Assembly: GCF_034541975.1 (NCBI RefSeq)
Contig: NZ_JAVYJM010000001.1
DNA: 64,000 nucleotides
DNA from: Dermacoccus abyssi
GTDB lineage: Bacteria > Actinomycetota > Actinomycetes > Actinomycetales > Dermatophilaceae
Strand: one strand, 5' to 3'
The stretch's first letter is position 1, and the number at the start of each line of letters is the position of its first letter. The notes beneath the pieces are model-generated. The model made no database searches. It was not told where the DNA came from and was given only the letters and a program-made list of their open reading frames with translations. Positions 39,039 through 47,916 of the stretch are shown in pieces. The translations under genes and the position numbers were made by a program.

Positions 39039-39692
39039 TTATTTGCTCGGCGGAAGCACGTCGGTCTGCGCGGGGAGGTCGGCCACGCCGACCGGGCACG
39101 TCACGCCCTTGTAGCCGTGATTGCAGTACCCGCCTGGATTTTTCGCGAGGTACTGCTGGTGGTAGCCCTCGGCCGGCCAGAACTTTCCGGCTTCGTCGGC
39201 GGGCTTCATCTCCGTCGTGATGGCGCCGCGGCCCGCGTCGGTCAGCGCACCCTGGAACGCTTCTGCGGTGCGACGCGTAGCGGTCTCCTGCTCGGGCGTC
39301 GTCCAGTAAACCGCAGAGCGGTACTGCGTGCCGATGTCATTGCCCTGACGGTTGGCCGTCGTCGGGTCATGGTTCTCCCAGAACGCCTTGAGCAGCTGGG
39401 CCGGGGAGACCTTCTCCGGGTCGTACGCGATCTGGACGGCCTCGGTGTGGCCCGTCGTGCCCGTGCAGACGTCCTCGTACGAGGGGTTCTCACGGTCGCC
39501 ACCCATGTAGCCGACGGCCGTCGAGACGACCCCCGGGATCTGCCAGAAGATGCGCTCCGCACCCCAGAAACATCCCATCGCGACGTACAGCGTCTCGGTC
39601 TTGTCCGGCCACCCGCCGAGCAGTGGCGTGCCAAGAACGTCGTGCACGGCAGCGACGTCGACCGGGGCGGAATCCTGACGGGTGAACCACAT
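39039..39692 (-). CDS. msrA: Peptide-methionine (S)-S-oxide reductase
   Basis: This 217-residue enzyme repairs methionine sulfoxide in proteins. It has the catalytic GCFWGAER motif (Cys near residue 41), GYMGGDRENPSYEDVCTGTTGHTEAV, FWENHDPTTANRQGNDIGTQYRS, and further Cys residues in GYCNHGYKGVTCPVG that can serve as resolving cysteines. ATG 39692 has AAAGGAA upstream. A 35-residue N-terminal extension before the core is usual in this group. It is on the same strand as, but separated from, the met transport operon. Confidence 0.97.
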   Translation of the reverse strand: MWFTRQDSAPVDVAAVHDVLGTPLLGGWPDKTETLYVAMGCFWGAERIFWQIPGVVSTAVGYMGGDRENPSYEDVCTGTTGHTEAVQIAYDPEKVSPAQLLKAFWENHDPTTANRQGNDIGTQYRSAVYWTTPEQETATRRTAEAFQGALTDAGRGAITTEMKPADEAGKFWPAEGYHQQYLAKNPGGYCNHGYKGVTCPVGVADLPAQTDVLPPSK

Positions 39693-39783
39693 GGGGCGTT
39701 CCTTTCACTGGGGTCGCTGTGTTCAACGCAGGCGTGTCCGAGAGGATTCCGAACTCGCGGAGCAACCGCGTGAACGGCGCGCG

Positions 39784-40726
39784 TCAGTCGACGAGCGGCG
39801 GCACTTCGAGTGGGATGGGGCGCAGCAGCCTCGCGCGGATCTCGACCATCGTCTGCGCGTGCGTGTCGAGCGCGACGTCCTCGGAAAGCGTTGGCACCCA
39901 AGGCGGCACGGCCCGCTTGTGGCCGTTGTTATCAAGGCCGACAAGCACCATCGTGCACTCGGTTGTGAGGTTCAGTTCGCCCGTGGGCGGGTTGCCCGAG
40001 CGCACTCGCGCCGGTGTGGATGAGCCACGCCTGCACCTCGACGAGGTCGCGGACGTGCAACGGCTGGTGGAAGCGCACACCGCCCGCGTACACGGCCACC
40101 GCCGAACCCTGGTTCCAGCGCTCCGCGACGAGGGTTGCCGCCTCGTCGATCCACTCCATGACGACGCCGCCGTGCACGTTGCCGCCCCAGTTGACGGTGG
40201 TCGGTGCCGCGAGGAAGCGCAGCGTCTCGCGACACGACTCCGTCGCGTCCCGTGTAACTCTGCTTCACCATGTCGGCTTCGATGCGGGTGCGCACGTCGG
40301 TGAGGGTGACGGCGCGCTCCTGCTGGTCGCGTTCCCACTCGTCCTGCGGCGTGAACGTCGGGACAGGTGTGGGCTTCCGGTCGTCGTCGACCGCGACGAA
40401 GATGAGCAGGCACTGTGTGTTGACGCGCAGCTCGCCCTGACGCGGGTCGCCGGACGAAACGGTCGCGACGATGTGCATCGACGTGCGTCCGGTGTGGACG
40501 ACACGCGACTGCACCTCGACGATGTGGCCCACCTCGACGGGGCGGGTGAAGCGCACATTGCCGACGTAGGCCGTCACGCAGTAGTGCCCGCTCCACGCCG
40601 CGGCACAGGCGTACGCGGACTTGTCGATCCACTCGAGCATCCGGCCGGCACCGACGCGCCGCGCACGTTGGCATCCATCGGTGCGGCCATGAAACGCAGG
40701 GTGATGTGGCGTCGAGTTCCGGGCAT
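39784..40726 (-). pseudogene. Acyl-CoA thioesterase with two hot-dog domains, broken by several lesions
   Basis: The first domain starts at ATG 40726 (ITLRFMAAPMDANVRG), shifts frame near 40655-40662 (one G lost) and continues as GRMLEWIDKSAYACAAAWSGHY ... EADMVKQSYT. A second shift lies near 40248-40253. The second domain (ETLRFLAAPTTVNWGGNVHGGVVMEWIDEAATLVAE...) follows. Near 40003-40010 the reading breaks after HTGAS, and about seven codons present in the first domain are missing. The last part (RVRSGNPPTGELNL ... IPLEVPPLVD) runs to the stop at 39784 in another frame. The tandem layout is that of acyl-CoA hydrolases of the Acot/YciA type. The small deletion argues for true decay, not only sequencing error. 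Confidence 0.85.
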
Positions 40727-40800
40727 GCCGTCGATCGTGGGGCCGGTACCGCCGGAAATTCACTTGTCGGTGGCGCGGTTGCTGGCGTTCCATGACTGGC

Positions 40801-41832
40801 ATGAACACGGTGCGCATCGAACGGATCACCCCTGAACACCCGCAGTTCGAGGAGTGGGCGACCGTCTTCGTCACGGCCGGGCGCCGCCAGTGGGGGCGCG
40901 ACACGACTGCCTACCCGCCGAACGAACTCGCACAGATGTGGGAGTCCCTCGCCCACGCGAAGGTCTGGCTCGCGGCGATCGACGACGACGGCGACGTCGT
41001 CGGGTCTGCAGCCATCGGGATGCCGACGCAGGACAACCCACATCTCGCCGGGTTCGACGTCGCCTGCCTAGACGAGCGGGCCACGGCGCTCAAGCAACGT
41101 CTCGTCGACGAGGTCGAACGTGTCTGCCGAGAGGCCGGGCGCACCACGCTCATGATCGAAACGCAGACGCCGGTCGGTGCCGCCAACGACGAGGCCGCCT
41201 TCTTCGAAGCAGCGGGCTATGCGGAAGCGCAGATGTGCGTGCGTAACGGGCAGCGGCTCCCCGTGAGCGCCGACATCGGGGCCGAGATGCGCCGCGTCAT
41301 CGAGATGAACGACGGCTACCGCATCGAGACCGTCGTCGGGCGGCTTCCCGAAGACTGGCTGCCGGAACGGGCGCGCCTCGCCGGAATGATGTCGACCGAC
41401 ACACCTCTCGGCGCCCTCGCCATCGAGCCGGAGAACTGGACCCCCGAGCGCGTCACCGCGATGTTCGACGAGGACGAACGTCGCGGGCGCGTCGTCGTAG
41501 AGGCCGTGGCCTGGCACGAGGAATCCGGTGAGATGGCCGCGTTCACGCACGTTTCGGTGCCCGCGGAAACACCGTGGATCGCCTACCAGGACGACACCCT
41601 CGTCGCGAAAGCCCACCGGGGCCATCGGCTCGGCTACCGCGTGAAGGCTGCCGTGTCCTTGGCTCTGCCCCAGGCCGCGCCCGGCGTCACCGTGCAACGC
41701 ACCTGGAACGACGAGACCAACGAGCACATGCTGCGCATCAACCGTGAACTCGGCTACGAGCGAGAGGGGACGTTGGTCGAGTGGCAGAAGGTGCTCGATT
41801 CGGCTCCGGGTGAGGCTGCACACGACGCCTGA
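40801..41832 (+). CDS. Tandem-domain GNAT N-acetyltransferase
   Basis: This protein of about 343 residues has two GNAT-like halves. The first (residues about 5-150) carries VWLAAIDDDGDVVGSAAI and a degenerate acetyl-CoA loop. The second (about 165-335) has the clearer motif A: DTLVAKAHRGHRLGYRVK, followed by TWNDETNEHMLRINRELGY and EGTLVEWQK. Related tandem actinobacterial GNATs include mycothiol synthase (MshD) relatives; the substrate here is unknown. The start could be ATG 40792 or 40801, since neither has a good ribosome site. It diverges from the broken thioesterase. Confidence 0.88.
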   Translation: MNTVRIERITPEHPQFEEWATVFVTAGRRQWGRDTTAYPPNELAQMWESLAHAKVWLAAIDDDGDVVGSAAIGMPTQDNPHLAGFDVACLDERATALKQRLVDEVERVCREAGRTTLMIETQTPVGAANDEAAFFEAAGYAEAQMCVRNGQRLPVSADIGAEMRRVIEMNDGYRIETVVGRLPEDWLPERARLAGMMSTDTPLGALAIEPENWTPERVTAMFDEDERRGRVVVEAVAWHEESGEMAAFTHVSVPAETPWIAYQDDTLVAKAHRGHRLGYRVKAAVSLALPQAAPGVTVQRTWNDETNEHMLRINRELGYEREGTLVEWQKVLDSAPGEAAHDA

Positions 41833-41890
41833 GCGACAAGCCACCGGCCCCCGTGGACGAACGGTGGCGCGGGTGACACGCGGCACTCGG

Positions 41891-41896
41891 TAACCT
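41891..41896 (+). promoter_or_regulatory. Candidate glyS -10 box (leaderless)
   Basis: TAACCT lies 7 nt before GTG 41904 and no ribosome binding site is visible, which suggests a leaderless mRNA. Confidence 0.45.
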
Positions 41897-41903
41897 TGGG
41901 CGT

Positions 41904-44900
41904 GTGACCGATGTACTGACGATGCAAGATGCCCTGTTGACGTTGCAGAAGTACTGGACCGACCGCGGTTGCATGGTGGTCCAGCCCTACAACACCGAGG
42001 TCGGGGCGGGAACGATGAACCCCGCCACGGTCATGCGCGTCCTCGGGCCCGAGCCGTGGCACGTCGCGTACGTCGAGCCCTCCGTGCGCCCCGACGACAG
42101 CCGCTACGGCGAGAACCCCAACCGTCTGCAGACGCACACGCAGTTCCAGGTCATCCTCAAGCCCGACCCGGGCAACCCGCAGGAGCTCTACCTCGGCTCC
42201 CTGCAGGCGCTTGGCATCGACCTCGACGCGCACGACGTGCGCTTCGTCGAGGACAACTGGCAGCAGCCCGCCATCGGCGCGTGGGGCCTCGGGTGGGAGG
42301 TCTGGCTCGACGGCATGGAGGTCACGCAGTTCACCTACTTCCAGCAGGTCGTGGGCCAGAACCTCGAGCCGATCTCCGTCGAACTCACCTACGGCATGGA
42401 GCGCATCCTCATGGCGCTCCAGGGCGTCACGCACTTCAAGGACATGGCGTACGCCGAGGGCATCTCCTACGGCGAGGTCTTCGCCCAGAACGAGTACGAG
42501 ATGTCGCGCTACTACCTCGACGACGCCGACGTCGAGACCGCGCACACCTTCTTCAAGAACTACACGGACGAAGCGCAGCGCATGATCGACGCCCGCCTGC
42601 CCGTGCCGGCGTGGACGTACGTGCTCAAGAGCTCGCACGCGTTCAACATCCTCGACTCGCGTGGCGCCGTGTCGACCACCGAGCGCGCTCGCTCGTTCTC
42701 GCTCATGCGCCGCCTCGCCCGCGAGGCCGGCGCGCTGTGGACCGAACGCCGCGAGGAGCTCGGCTTCCCGCTGCTCAAGGACGGCGTCGCCACGTCGCGC
42801 GTCAACGAGATCGCTGCTGCAGCGGTGACGGCCCCGAACGTGACGCAGCCGGCCCAGAAGGCCGAGTCGGCGACGGACCTCGGCGACGACGCTCAGACGT
42901 TCGCGTTCGAGATCGGCGTCGAGGAGATGCCGCCGCACGTCGTCGACGCCACCCTCCCCGCGGTCAAGGACGCCGTCACGACGGCGCTCGCCACCACGCG
43001 GCTCGAGCGCGGTGAGGTGAGCGTCGTCGGCACGCCGCGCCGCATCGTCGTCACGGTGCCCGGCGTCAGCGCGCACGAGCCAGACGCCGAGACTCTCGCC
43101 AAGGGCCCCAAGGTCGCGGCCGCCTACGACGCCGACGGCAAGCCCACGAAGGCGCTCGAGGGCTTCGCGCGCGGCAAGGGCGTCTCCGTCGATGACGTCG
43201 TCACCGCTGAGTTCGACGGTGCGGAGCACGTCGCCGTCAAGCAGACGCAGACCGGTCGCGGTGTGCTCGAGGTGCTCGGCGCGATCGTCACTGACGTCGT
43301 CGCGGGCCTGCGCAGCGACAAGAACATGAAGTGGAACGACCCGGAGCTCACCTTCAGCCGCCCGATCCGTTGGCTCGTGGCGCTGTGGGGCACTGCTGTC
43401 GTCCCCGCGACGGCCGGTCTTCTCACGGCGGGTCGCACCACGTACCTGCAGCGCACCGCTGCGCAGCCGCACGTCGACATCGCCTCGGCCGAGGATCTCG
43501 TCAGCACGCTCGAGGGCGCCGGCTTCCTCCTCGACATCGACGCGCGGCGCCAGGCCGTCGTCGACGGCGCGCTGGAACTCGCTCGCTCCGTGGGCGGCAC
43601 GATCGACATCGAGGGCGAGGCCGGTCTCGTCGACGAGATCACGAACCTCGTCGAGGAGCCGCGCGGCGTGCTCGGCACCTTCGAGGAGCGTTACCTCGAC
43701 CTGCCCGAGCAGATCCTCACCACCGTCATGCGCAAGCACCAGCGTTACCTGCCGGTGCGCGACGAGTCGGGCAAGCTCATGCCGTACTTCGTCACGATGG
43801 CCAACGGGGCGATCGACGACGACGTCGTGCGCGCCGGCAACGAGTCGGTGCTGCGCGCCCGCTACGAGGACGCGGCCTTCTTCTGGGACGCCGACCTCAA
43901 GGTGGGCCTCGACGACTTCCGTCGGAACATCGACTCCCTGACGTTCGAGAACCGTCTCGGCTCCTTCGCCCAGCGCGCGGATCGCATCCGCGACGTGGCT
44001 CAGGCGCTCGCCGGCCATGTGGAGCTGTCGGGCGACGACAAGACGACGCTGACGCGCGCAGGCGAACTCGCCAAGTTCGACCTGTCGACGCAGATGGTCG
44101 TCGAACTCTCGTCGCTCGCGGGCACGATGGCGCGCGAGTACGCGCTCAAGGCAGGGGAGACCCCGGCCGTCGCGGAGGCACTCTTCGAGATGGAGAAGCC
44201 CCGTTCGGCTGGTGACTCGCTGCCGGTCTCGACGCCGGGTGCACTGCTCGCCCTCGCCGACCGCTTCGACCTGCTCACTGCGATGTTCGCCATCGGCGCG
44301 AAGCCGACCGGTTCGTCCGACCCCTTCGCGCTACGTCGCGCCGCGCTCGGTGTCGTCTCGATCCTGCGCGGCGTGCCGACGGTGGCCACCGTGAGCGTGG
44401 CTTCCGGGCTCGAGGCCGCAGCGGCGCGCCTGCGCGAGCAGGGCGTCGAGGTCTCCGACGAAGCGCTCGCGGCGGCAGCCGAGTTCGTCGAGGGCCGCTT
44501 CGGCCAGCAGCTGCGTGACGAGGGCGTCTCCGCGCCGCTCGTTGCAGCGGTGGCTCCGTCGGCCGGCACGCCGGGCGCGGCGGAGGCCTACCTCGCCGAC
44601 ATCCAGACGCTGTCGGGAGACGAGGCGTTCGCGGCTCTCGTGCAGGTGACGCAGCGCATCACGCGCATCGTTCCTGCGGGCACCGACGCCTCCTTCGACG
44701 CCTCGGTCCTCACCGACGACGCTGAGAAGGCTGTCGCTCCGCTCGTGGCCGACCTAGCCGACAACTCGCACGGATCACTTACCGAATGGTTCGCTGCGGC
44801 AAGCGGTCTCACCGACAAGCTGAACACGTTCTTCGACGAGGTGCTCGTCATGGCTGACGACGAGAAGCTCAAGGCTGCACGACTCGGCATGCTGCAGACG

Positions 44901-44963
44901 GTCGTCGCCAAGGCACCTGCCGGCATCGACTACAAGGAGCTCGACAGGGCGCTCGACGCCTGA
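41904..44963 (+). CDS. glyS: Glycine-tRNA ligase, alpha and beta subunits fused in one chain
   Basis: The protein is 1019 residues. Residues about 5-290 are the class II alpha subunit: MQDALLTLQKYWTDRGC, QPYNTEVGAGTMNPATV, EPSVRPDDSRYGENPNRLQ, GWEVWLDGMEVTQFTYFQQ. A linker of about 40 residues follows, rich in Ala, Thr and Val. From about residue 332 it is the beta subunit: FEIGVEEMPPHVVDA, KNMKWNDPELTFSRPIRWL, TTVMRKHQRYLPV, FWDADLKVGLDDFR, FENRLGSFAQRADR, and the C-terminal anticodon-binding part. Most actinobacteria use the unrelated-length alpha2 form (about 460 residues), so the fused bacterial type is notable. GTG 41904 is chosen from the -10 spacing. Confidence 0.96.
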   Translation: MTDVLTMQDALLTLQKYWTDRGCMVVQPYNTEVGAGTMNPATVMRVLGPEPWHVAYVEPSVRPDDSRYGENPNRLQTHTQFQVILKPDPGNPQELYLGSLQALGIDLDAHDVRFVEDNWQQPAIGAWGLGWEVWLDGMEVTQFTYFQQVVGQNLEPISVELTYGMERILMALQGVTHFKDMAYAEGISYGEVFAQNEYEMSRYYLDDADVETAHTFFKNYTDEAQRMIDARLPVPAWTYVLKSSHAFNILDSRGAVSTTERARSFSLMRRLAREAGALWTERREELGFPLLKDGVATSRVNEIAAAAVTAPNVTQPAQKAESATDLGDDAQTFAFEIGVEEMPPHVVDATLPAVKDAVTTALATTRLERGEVSVVGTPRRIVVTVPGVSAHEPDAETLAKGPKVAAAYDADGKPTKALEGFARGKGVSVDDVVTAEFDGAEHVAVKQTQTGRGVLEVLGAIVTDVVAGLRSDKNMKWNDPELTFSRPIRWLVALWGTAVVPATAGLLTAGRTTYLQRTAAQPHVDIASAEDLVSTLEGAGFLLDIDARRQAVVDGALELARSVGGTIDIEGEAGLVDEITNLVEEPRGVLGTFEERYLDLPEQILTTVMRKHQRYLPVRDESGKLMPYFVTMANGAIDDDVVRAGNESVLRARYEDAAFFWDADLKVGLDDFRRNIDSLTFENRLGSFAQRADRIRDVAQALAGHVELSGDDKTTLTRAGELAKFDLSTQMVVELSSLAGTMAREYALKAGETPAVAEALFEMEKPRSAGDSLPVSTPGALLALADRFDLLTAMFAIGAKPTGSSDPFALRRAALGVVSILRGVPTVATVSVASGLEAAAARLREQGVEVSDEALAAAAEFVEGRFGQQLRDEGVSAPLVAAVAPSAGTPGAAEAYLADIQTLSGDEAFAALVQVTQRITRIVPAGTDASFDASVLTDDAEKAVAPLVADLADNSHGSLTEWFAAASGLTDKLNTFFDEVLVMADDEKLKAARLGMLQTVVAKAPAGIDYKELDRALDA

Positions 44964-44988
44964 TTCTGACCGCGTAGCACTTCACGGC

Positions 44989-45029
44989 GAACGGTGGCCG
45001 GTGACCGAAGGCGTCACCGGCCACCGTTC
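44989..45029. terminator. Bidirectional terminator between glyS and the ribokinase gene
   Basis: A perfect 17-bp stem, GAACGGTGGCCGGTGAC with its complement at 45013-45029, has a 7-nt loop. Confidence 0.85.
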
Positions 45030-45055
45030 TCCGTTGCGCGCGGTGAGCCGCTATC

Positions 45056-45946
45056 TCAGCCGAGGGTTCGGTAGGACTCCTGCGCGCCGCGACGGGTCAC
45101 GGTGTCGGCGGCGAATGCGGCTGCTACCTGAGCGGCATCCTCCATCGTCATCCCGTGGGCGAATCGGGCCACGAAGGCTCCGGTGAACGCGTCGCCTGCA
45201 CCCGTGGTGTCCACCGCCTCCACGGGGCGCGACGGTACCTCGTCGAGGCCCTCGGCCGTGGCCACCAAGGTGCTGGCGGCTCCGCGTGTCATGACGACGG
45301 ACGGCACCCCCGCGGCGACGATGGCGCGCAGAAGGGCGTCGTCGTCATCGGTGGAACCGAGATCCAGGATGCCAGCGGCGAGTCTGGCCTCGTGCTCGTT
45401 GACGACGAGCGGGTCGGCACGCCGGATCGTCGTCGGCGAAACGTTGATGACGGGCGCGAGGTTGAGCACGAAGCGTGTCGCAATCGCCTCGCAGGTCTCC
45501 GCGACGGCGTCGACGACTTGAGCAGGGATCTCTCCCTGGCACAGCACGACTTTGGCCCCGTCGATGGTGTCGCGAAGCCGGTCGACGTCGGCCACGTCCC
45601 AGCCTCCGTTGGCACCGGGAACGATGACGATGCTGTTCTCCCCGGCATCGTCGATCGTGATGAAGGCCATTCCGGTTGTCCCGTCGACGGCGTCGGTGAG
45701 TGCGAGATCGACATCGGCCGCGCGAAGGAGTTCGAGGGCTTCATCGGCGTAGGGGTCCGTACCGACCTTGCCTGCGAACATCACGTCCGCCCCATTGAGG
45801 CGTGCCGCGAGAGCCTGGTTCGCGCCCTTGCCGCCCGGGGAGGAGTACATCGAGCGGGCGGCGAGGGTCTCGCCGGGCAGCGGATGCCGTTCCACCTGAA
45901 CAGCGAGGTCGACGTTGGTCGAGCCGATGACGAGGACGGTGGCCAC
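45056..45946 (-). CDS. rbsK: Ribokinase (PfkB family)
   Basis: This 296-residue sugar kinase has GSTNVDLAVQV at the N-terminus, the first PfkB signature GGKGANQALAAARL-like block (residues 38-50), and the second signature with the catalytic base in DTTGAGDAFTGAFVA. The overall match to ribokinase (VNEHEA, GANG, LNLAP) is good. It converts ribose to ribose 5-phosphate. GTG 45946 has AAGGGA upstream. It lies 43 nt after a LysR gene on the same strand. Its position next to psuG and a nucleoside hydrolase suggests it handles ribose released from nucleosides. Confidence 0.9.
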   Translation of the reverse strand: MATVLVIGSTNVDLAVQVERHPLPGETLAARSMYSSPGGKGANQALAARLNGADVMFAGKVGTDPYADEALELLRAADVDLALTDAVDGTTGMAFITIDDAGENSIVIVPGANGGWDVADVDRLRDTIDGAKVVLCQGEIPAQVVDAVAETCEAIATRFVLNLAPVINVSPTTIRRADPLVVNEHEARLAAGILDLGSTDDDDALLRAIVAAGVPSVVMTRGAASTLVATAEGLDEVPSRPVEAVDTTGAGDAFTGAFVARFAHGMTMEDAAQVAAAFAADTVTRRGAQESYRTLG

Positions 45947-45989
45947 GATGGGGTCCCTTCAGGTTGTCGCACTTTGCCCACCCTATGCA

Positions 45990-46904
45990 TCAGCCGTGTT
46001 CGCCTCCGCCGCGCAGTTCGGCGTGGATGCGCCGGCAGGTGGCGAGCACGAGATCGACTACGGCCTTGGGCGGGTGGGGGATGACGGCGTCGAACGGGAC
46101 GTCCGCACCCTCCCCGAGCGGAAGGCTCAACAGCTGCGGATCGAGACTCTCCGCCGCGTCGACGGGGACGACGGCGACCGCACGTCCTTGACCGAGCAGG
46201 TAGCCGTGGGAGCCGGAGAGCCGGTCGGTCGCCTGCAGGAGCGTGTGCGGTTCGAGCCCGCGTCGCAACAGGCCGGTCATGATCGCGTCGAAGTACGCGG
46301 GATGGTTCTCCCGGGGCCACACGAGCAGAGGCGTCTCGTCGAGTGAGGCGAGGTCCTGCGTCGTCCGCAGGTCACCGAGCAGATCGGGATGCCCGACGAG
46401 AACCAGGGGGTCGTCGCCGAGGTGGATGCGTCGGCACCCTTGCGGCGCTCGCGCGAAGTGCGCGAGCCCGAGGTCCGCTTCTCCCGTGGCCACGGCCTGT
46501 TCGACCTGTCCGGTCCCGATCTCGAGCACCGTGAGCTTCGGCCCCTCGGTCTCGAGCCGCTGGAGGAGATGAGGCATGAGCCGGTTCGCGATGCTGGGGG
46601 AGCAGGCGACGGTGAGGTGCGACGCGGCGCGTTCGCCCAGGTCGCGGGCCGTGCGCTCGAAGAGGGCAGTTGCGGTCAGGGCCGCGCGGGCTCGTTCGAG
46701 CAACTCGACGCCTTCGGGTGACAACCGTGTCGGCCTTTCCTGTCGGATGACGAGCTCGGTCCCCAGGGTGCGTTCGAGCGCGCGCACCTCCTTGCTGACG
46801 GTCGGCTGTGCCCGCCCCAGAGCGTCCGCTGCCCGCCCGAAGGTGCCGTGCGTTGCGACGGCCTCGAAGGCTTCGAGCTGCTTGAGCGTGACCCGCAGAT
46901 CCAT
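45990..46904 (-). CDS. LysR family transcriptional regulator
   Basis: This 304-residue protein has an N-terminal winged helix-turn-helix (residues 5-63; LKQLEAFEAVATHGTFGRAADALGRAQPTVSKEVRALERTLG) and a periplasmic-binding-like effector domain (about 92-300). LysR proteins usually activate a divergent operon in response to a pathway metabolite. Here the divergent operon begins with psuG, and the shared region holds T-N11-A palindromes at 46903-46925 that overlap this gene's start codon. The effector is probably a nucleoside, pseudouridine or a sugar phosphate; that is inference. Confidence 0.92.
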   Translation of the reverse strand: MDLRVTLKQLEAFEAVATHGTFGRAADALGRAQPTVSKEVRALERTLGTELVIRQERPTRLSPEGVELLERARAALTATALFERTARDLGERAASHLTVACSPSIANRLMPHLLQRLETEGPKLTVLEIGTGQVEQAVATGEADLGLAHFARAPQGCRRIHLGDDPLVLVGHPDLLGDLRTTQDLASLDETPLLVWPRENHPAYFDAIMTGLLRRGLEPHTLLQATDRLSGSHGYLLGQGRAVAVVPVDAAESLDPQLLSLPLGEGADVPFDAVIPHPPKAVVDLVLATCRRIHAELRGGGEHG

Positions 46905-46925
46905 AGCCTCAGGCTATAGGTCTAT
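46903..46925. promoter_or_regulatory. Candidate LysR operator between the regulator and psuG
   Basis: ATAGCC-TCA-GGCTAT (46903-46917) is a perfect 6-bp inverted repeat of the T-N11-A kind. A second, ATAG-GT-CTAT (46916-46925), overlaps it. The first arm covers the LysR start codon, which suggests autorepression. A candidate psuG -10, TATGGT, lies at 46962-46967. Confidence 0.6.
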
Positions 46926-47005
46926 GCCGATCTGAGCCTGGGAACCCCCGACGAATCTCCCTATGGTCGAACGTAACCGACATCACATTGCCCCAGGAGG
47001 AAGCC

Positions 47006-47914
47006 ATGACCGAACCCATCCGAATCAGCGCAGAGGTCCGCGACGCACTCGCAGAGGGTCGCCCCGTGGTGGCCCTCGAGTCGACGATGTTTACCCACGG
47101 CCTGCCTCGTCCGCGCAACCTGGAGGTCGCGCTGGAGGGCGAGGCCATCGTGCGTGACGCAGGCGCCGTTCCTGCCACCATCGGCGTCTTCCACGGTGAG
47201 AGCGTCGTCGGCCTGAGCGAGGACGAGATCACCGAACTGTCGAAGGAGGACGGCCTTCTCAAGGCGTCCATCCGTGAACTCGCCTATGCCAAGGTCAAGG
47301 GGCTGAGCGCGGGAACCACCATCGCGGCCACCGCCTACCTGGCCAACCGCGCCGGTATCGACGTCTTCGCGACGGGTGGCCTCGGCGGCGTGCACCACGG
47401 CGCCGAGAAGACGTTCGACGAATCCGCTGACCTCGTCGCGATGTCGCGCACGTCCTTCGTCCTCGTCTCCTCAGGGGCCAAGGCGATCCTCGACATCGCA
47501 GCCACCCTCGAGCGCTTCGAGACGCTGAGCGTCCCGGTCGTCGGCTACCGCACGAACAGCTACCCGGGCTTCTACGTTCAGGAGTCGGGTTACACCCTCA
47601 ACCAGCGCGTCGACTCGCCGCAGGAGGTCGCCGCCATGCTGCGCGAGCAGCGGGCCCTCGGCATGACGTCCGGCATCAACCTCGCCAACCCGGTCCCCGT
47701 TGACGAGCAGCTCGACCCCGAGGGCCTCGACGCGATCCTCGAGCAGGCCTGGGCCGATGCGGAGAAGGACGGCATCTCCGGTCAGGCATCCACGCCGTAC
47801 CTGCTCGACTACATCCGTCGCGCGACGAACGACCGCAGCCTCGACGCCAACGTCGCGCTCTACCGCAACAACATCAAGCTCGCGACCCAGGTGGCCGCAG
47901 CGATGGTGGAGTGA
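47006..47914 (+). CDS. psuG: Pseudouridine-5'-phosphate glycosidase
   Basis: This 302-residue enzyme splits pseudouridine 5'-phosphate into uracil and ribose 5-phosphate. Family blocks are VVALESTMFTHGLPRPRNLEVA, VPATIGVFHG, GTTIAATAYLANRAGIDVFATGGLGGVHHGAE, VSSGAKAILDI, GYRTNSYPGFYVQESGY and GINLANPVP. ATG 47006 has AGGAGGAA upstream. It is the first gene of a four-gene operon with a PfkB kinase, MFS transporter and nucleoside hydrolase, and it is divergent from LysR-rbsK. Confidence 0.96.
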   Translation: MTEPIRISAEVRDALAEGRPVVALESTMFTHGLPRPRNLEVALEGEAIVRDAGAVPATIGVFHGESVVGLSEDEITELSKEDGLLKASIRELAYAKVKGLSAGTTIAATAYLANRAGIDVFATGGLGGVHHGAEKTFDESADLVAMSRTSFVLVSSGAKAILDIAATLERFETLSVPVVGYRTNSYPGFYVQESGYTLNQRVDSPQEVAAMLREQRALGMTSGINLANPVPVDEQLDPEGLDAILEQAWADAEKDGISGQASTPYLLDYIRRATNDRSLDANVALYRNNIKLATQVAAAMVE

Positions 47915-47916
47915 CG

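Noticed and set aside
39784..41043. A single minus-strand frame of about 419 codons
   Set aside because: Only its last part encodes thioesterase residues; the rest runs out of frame through the broken gene and under the GNAT gene. The locus is better described as a pseudogene.
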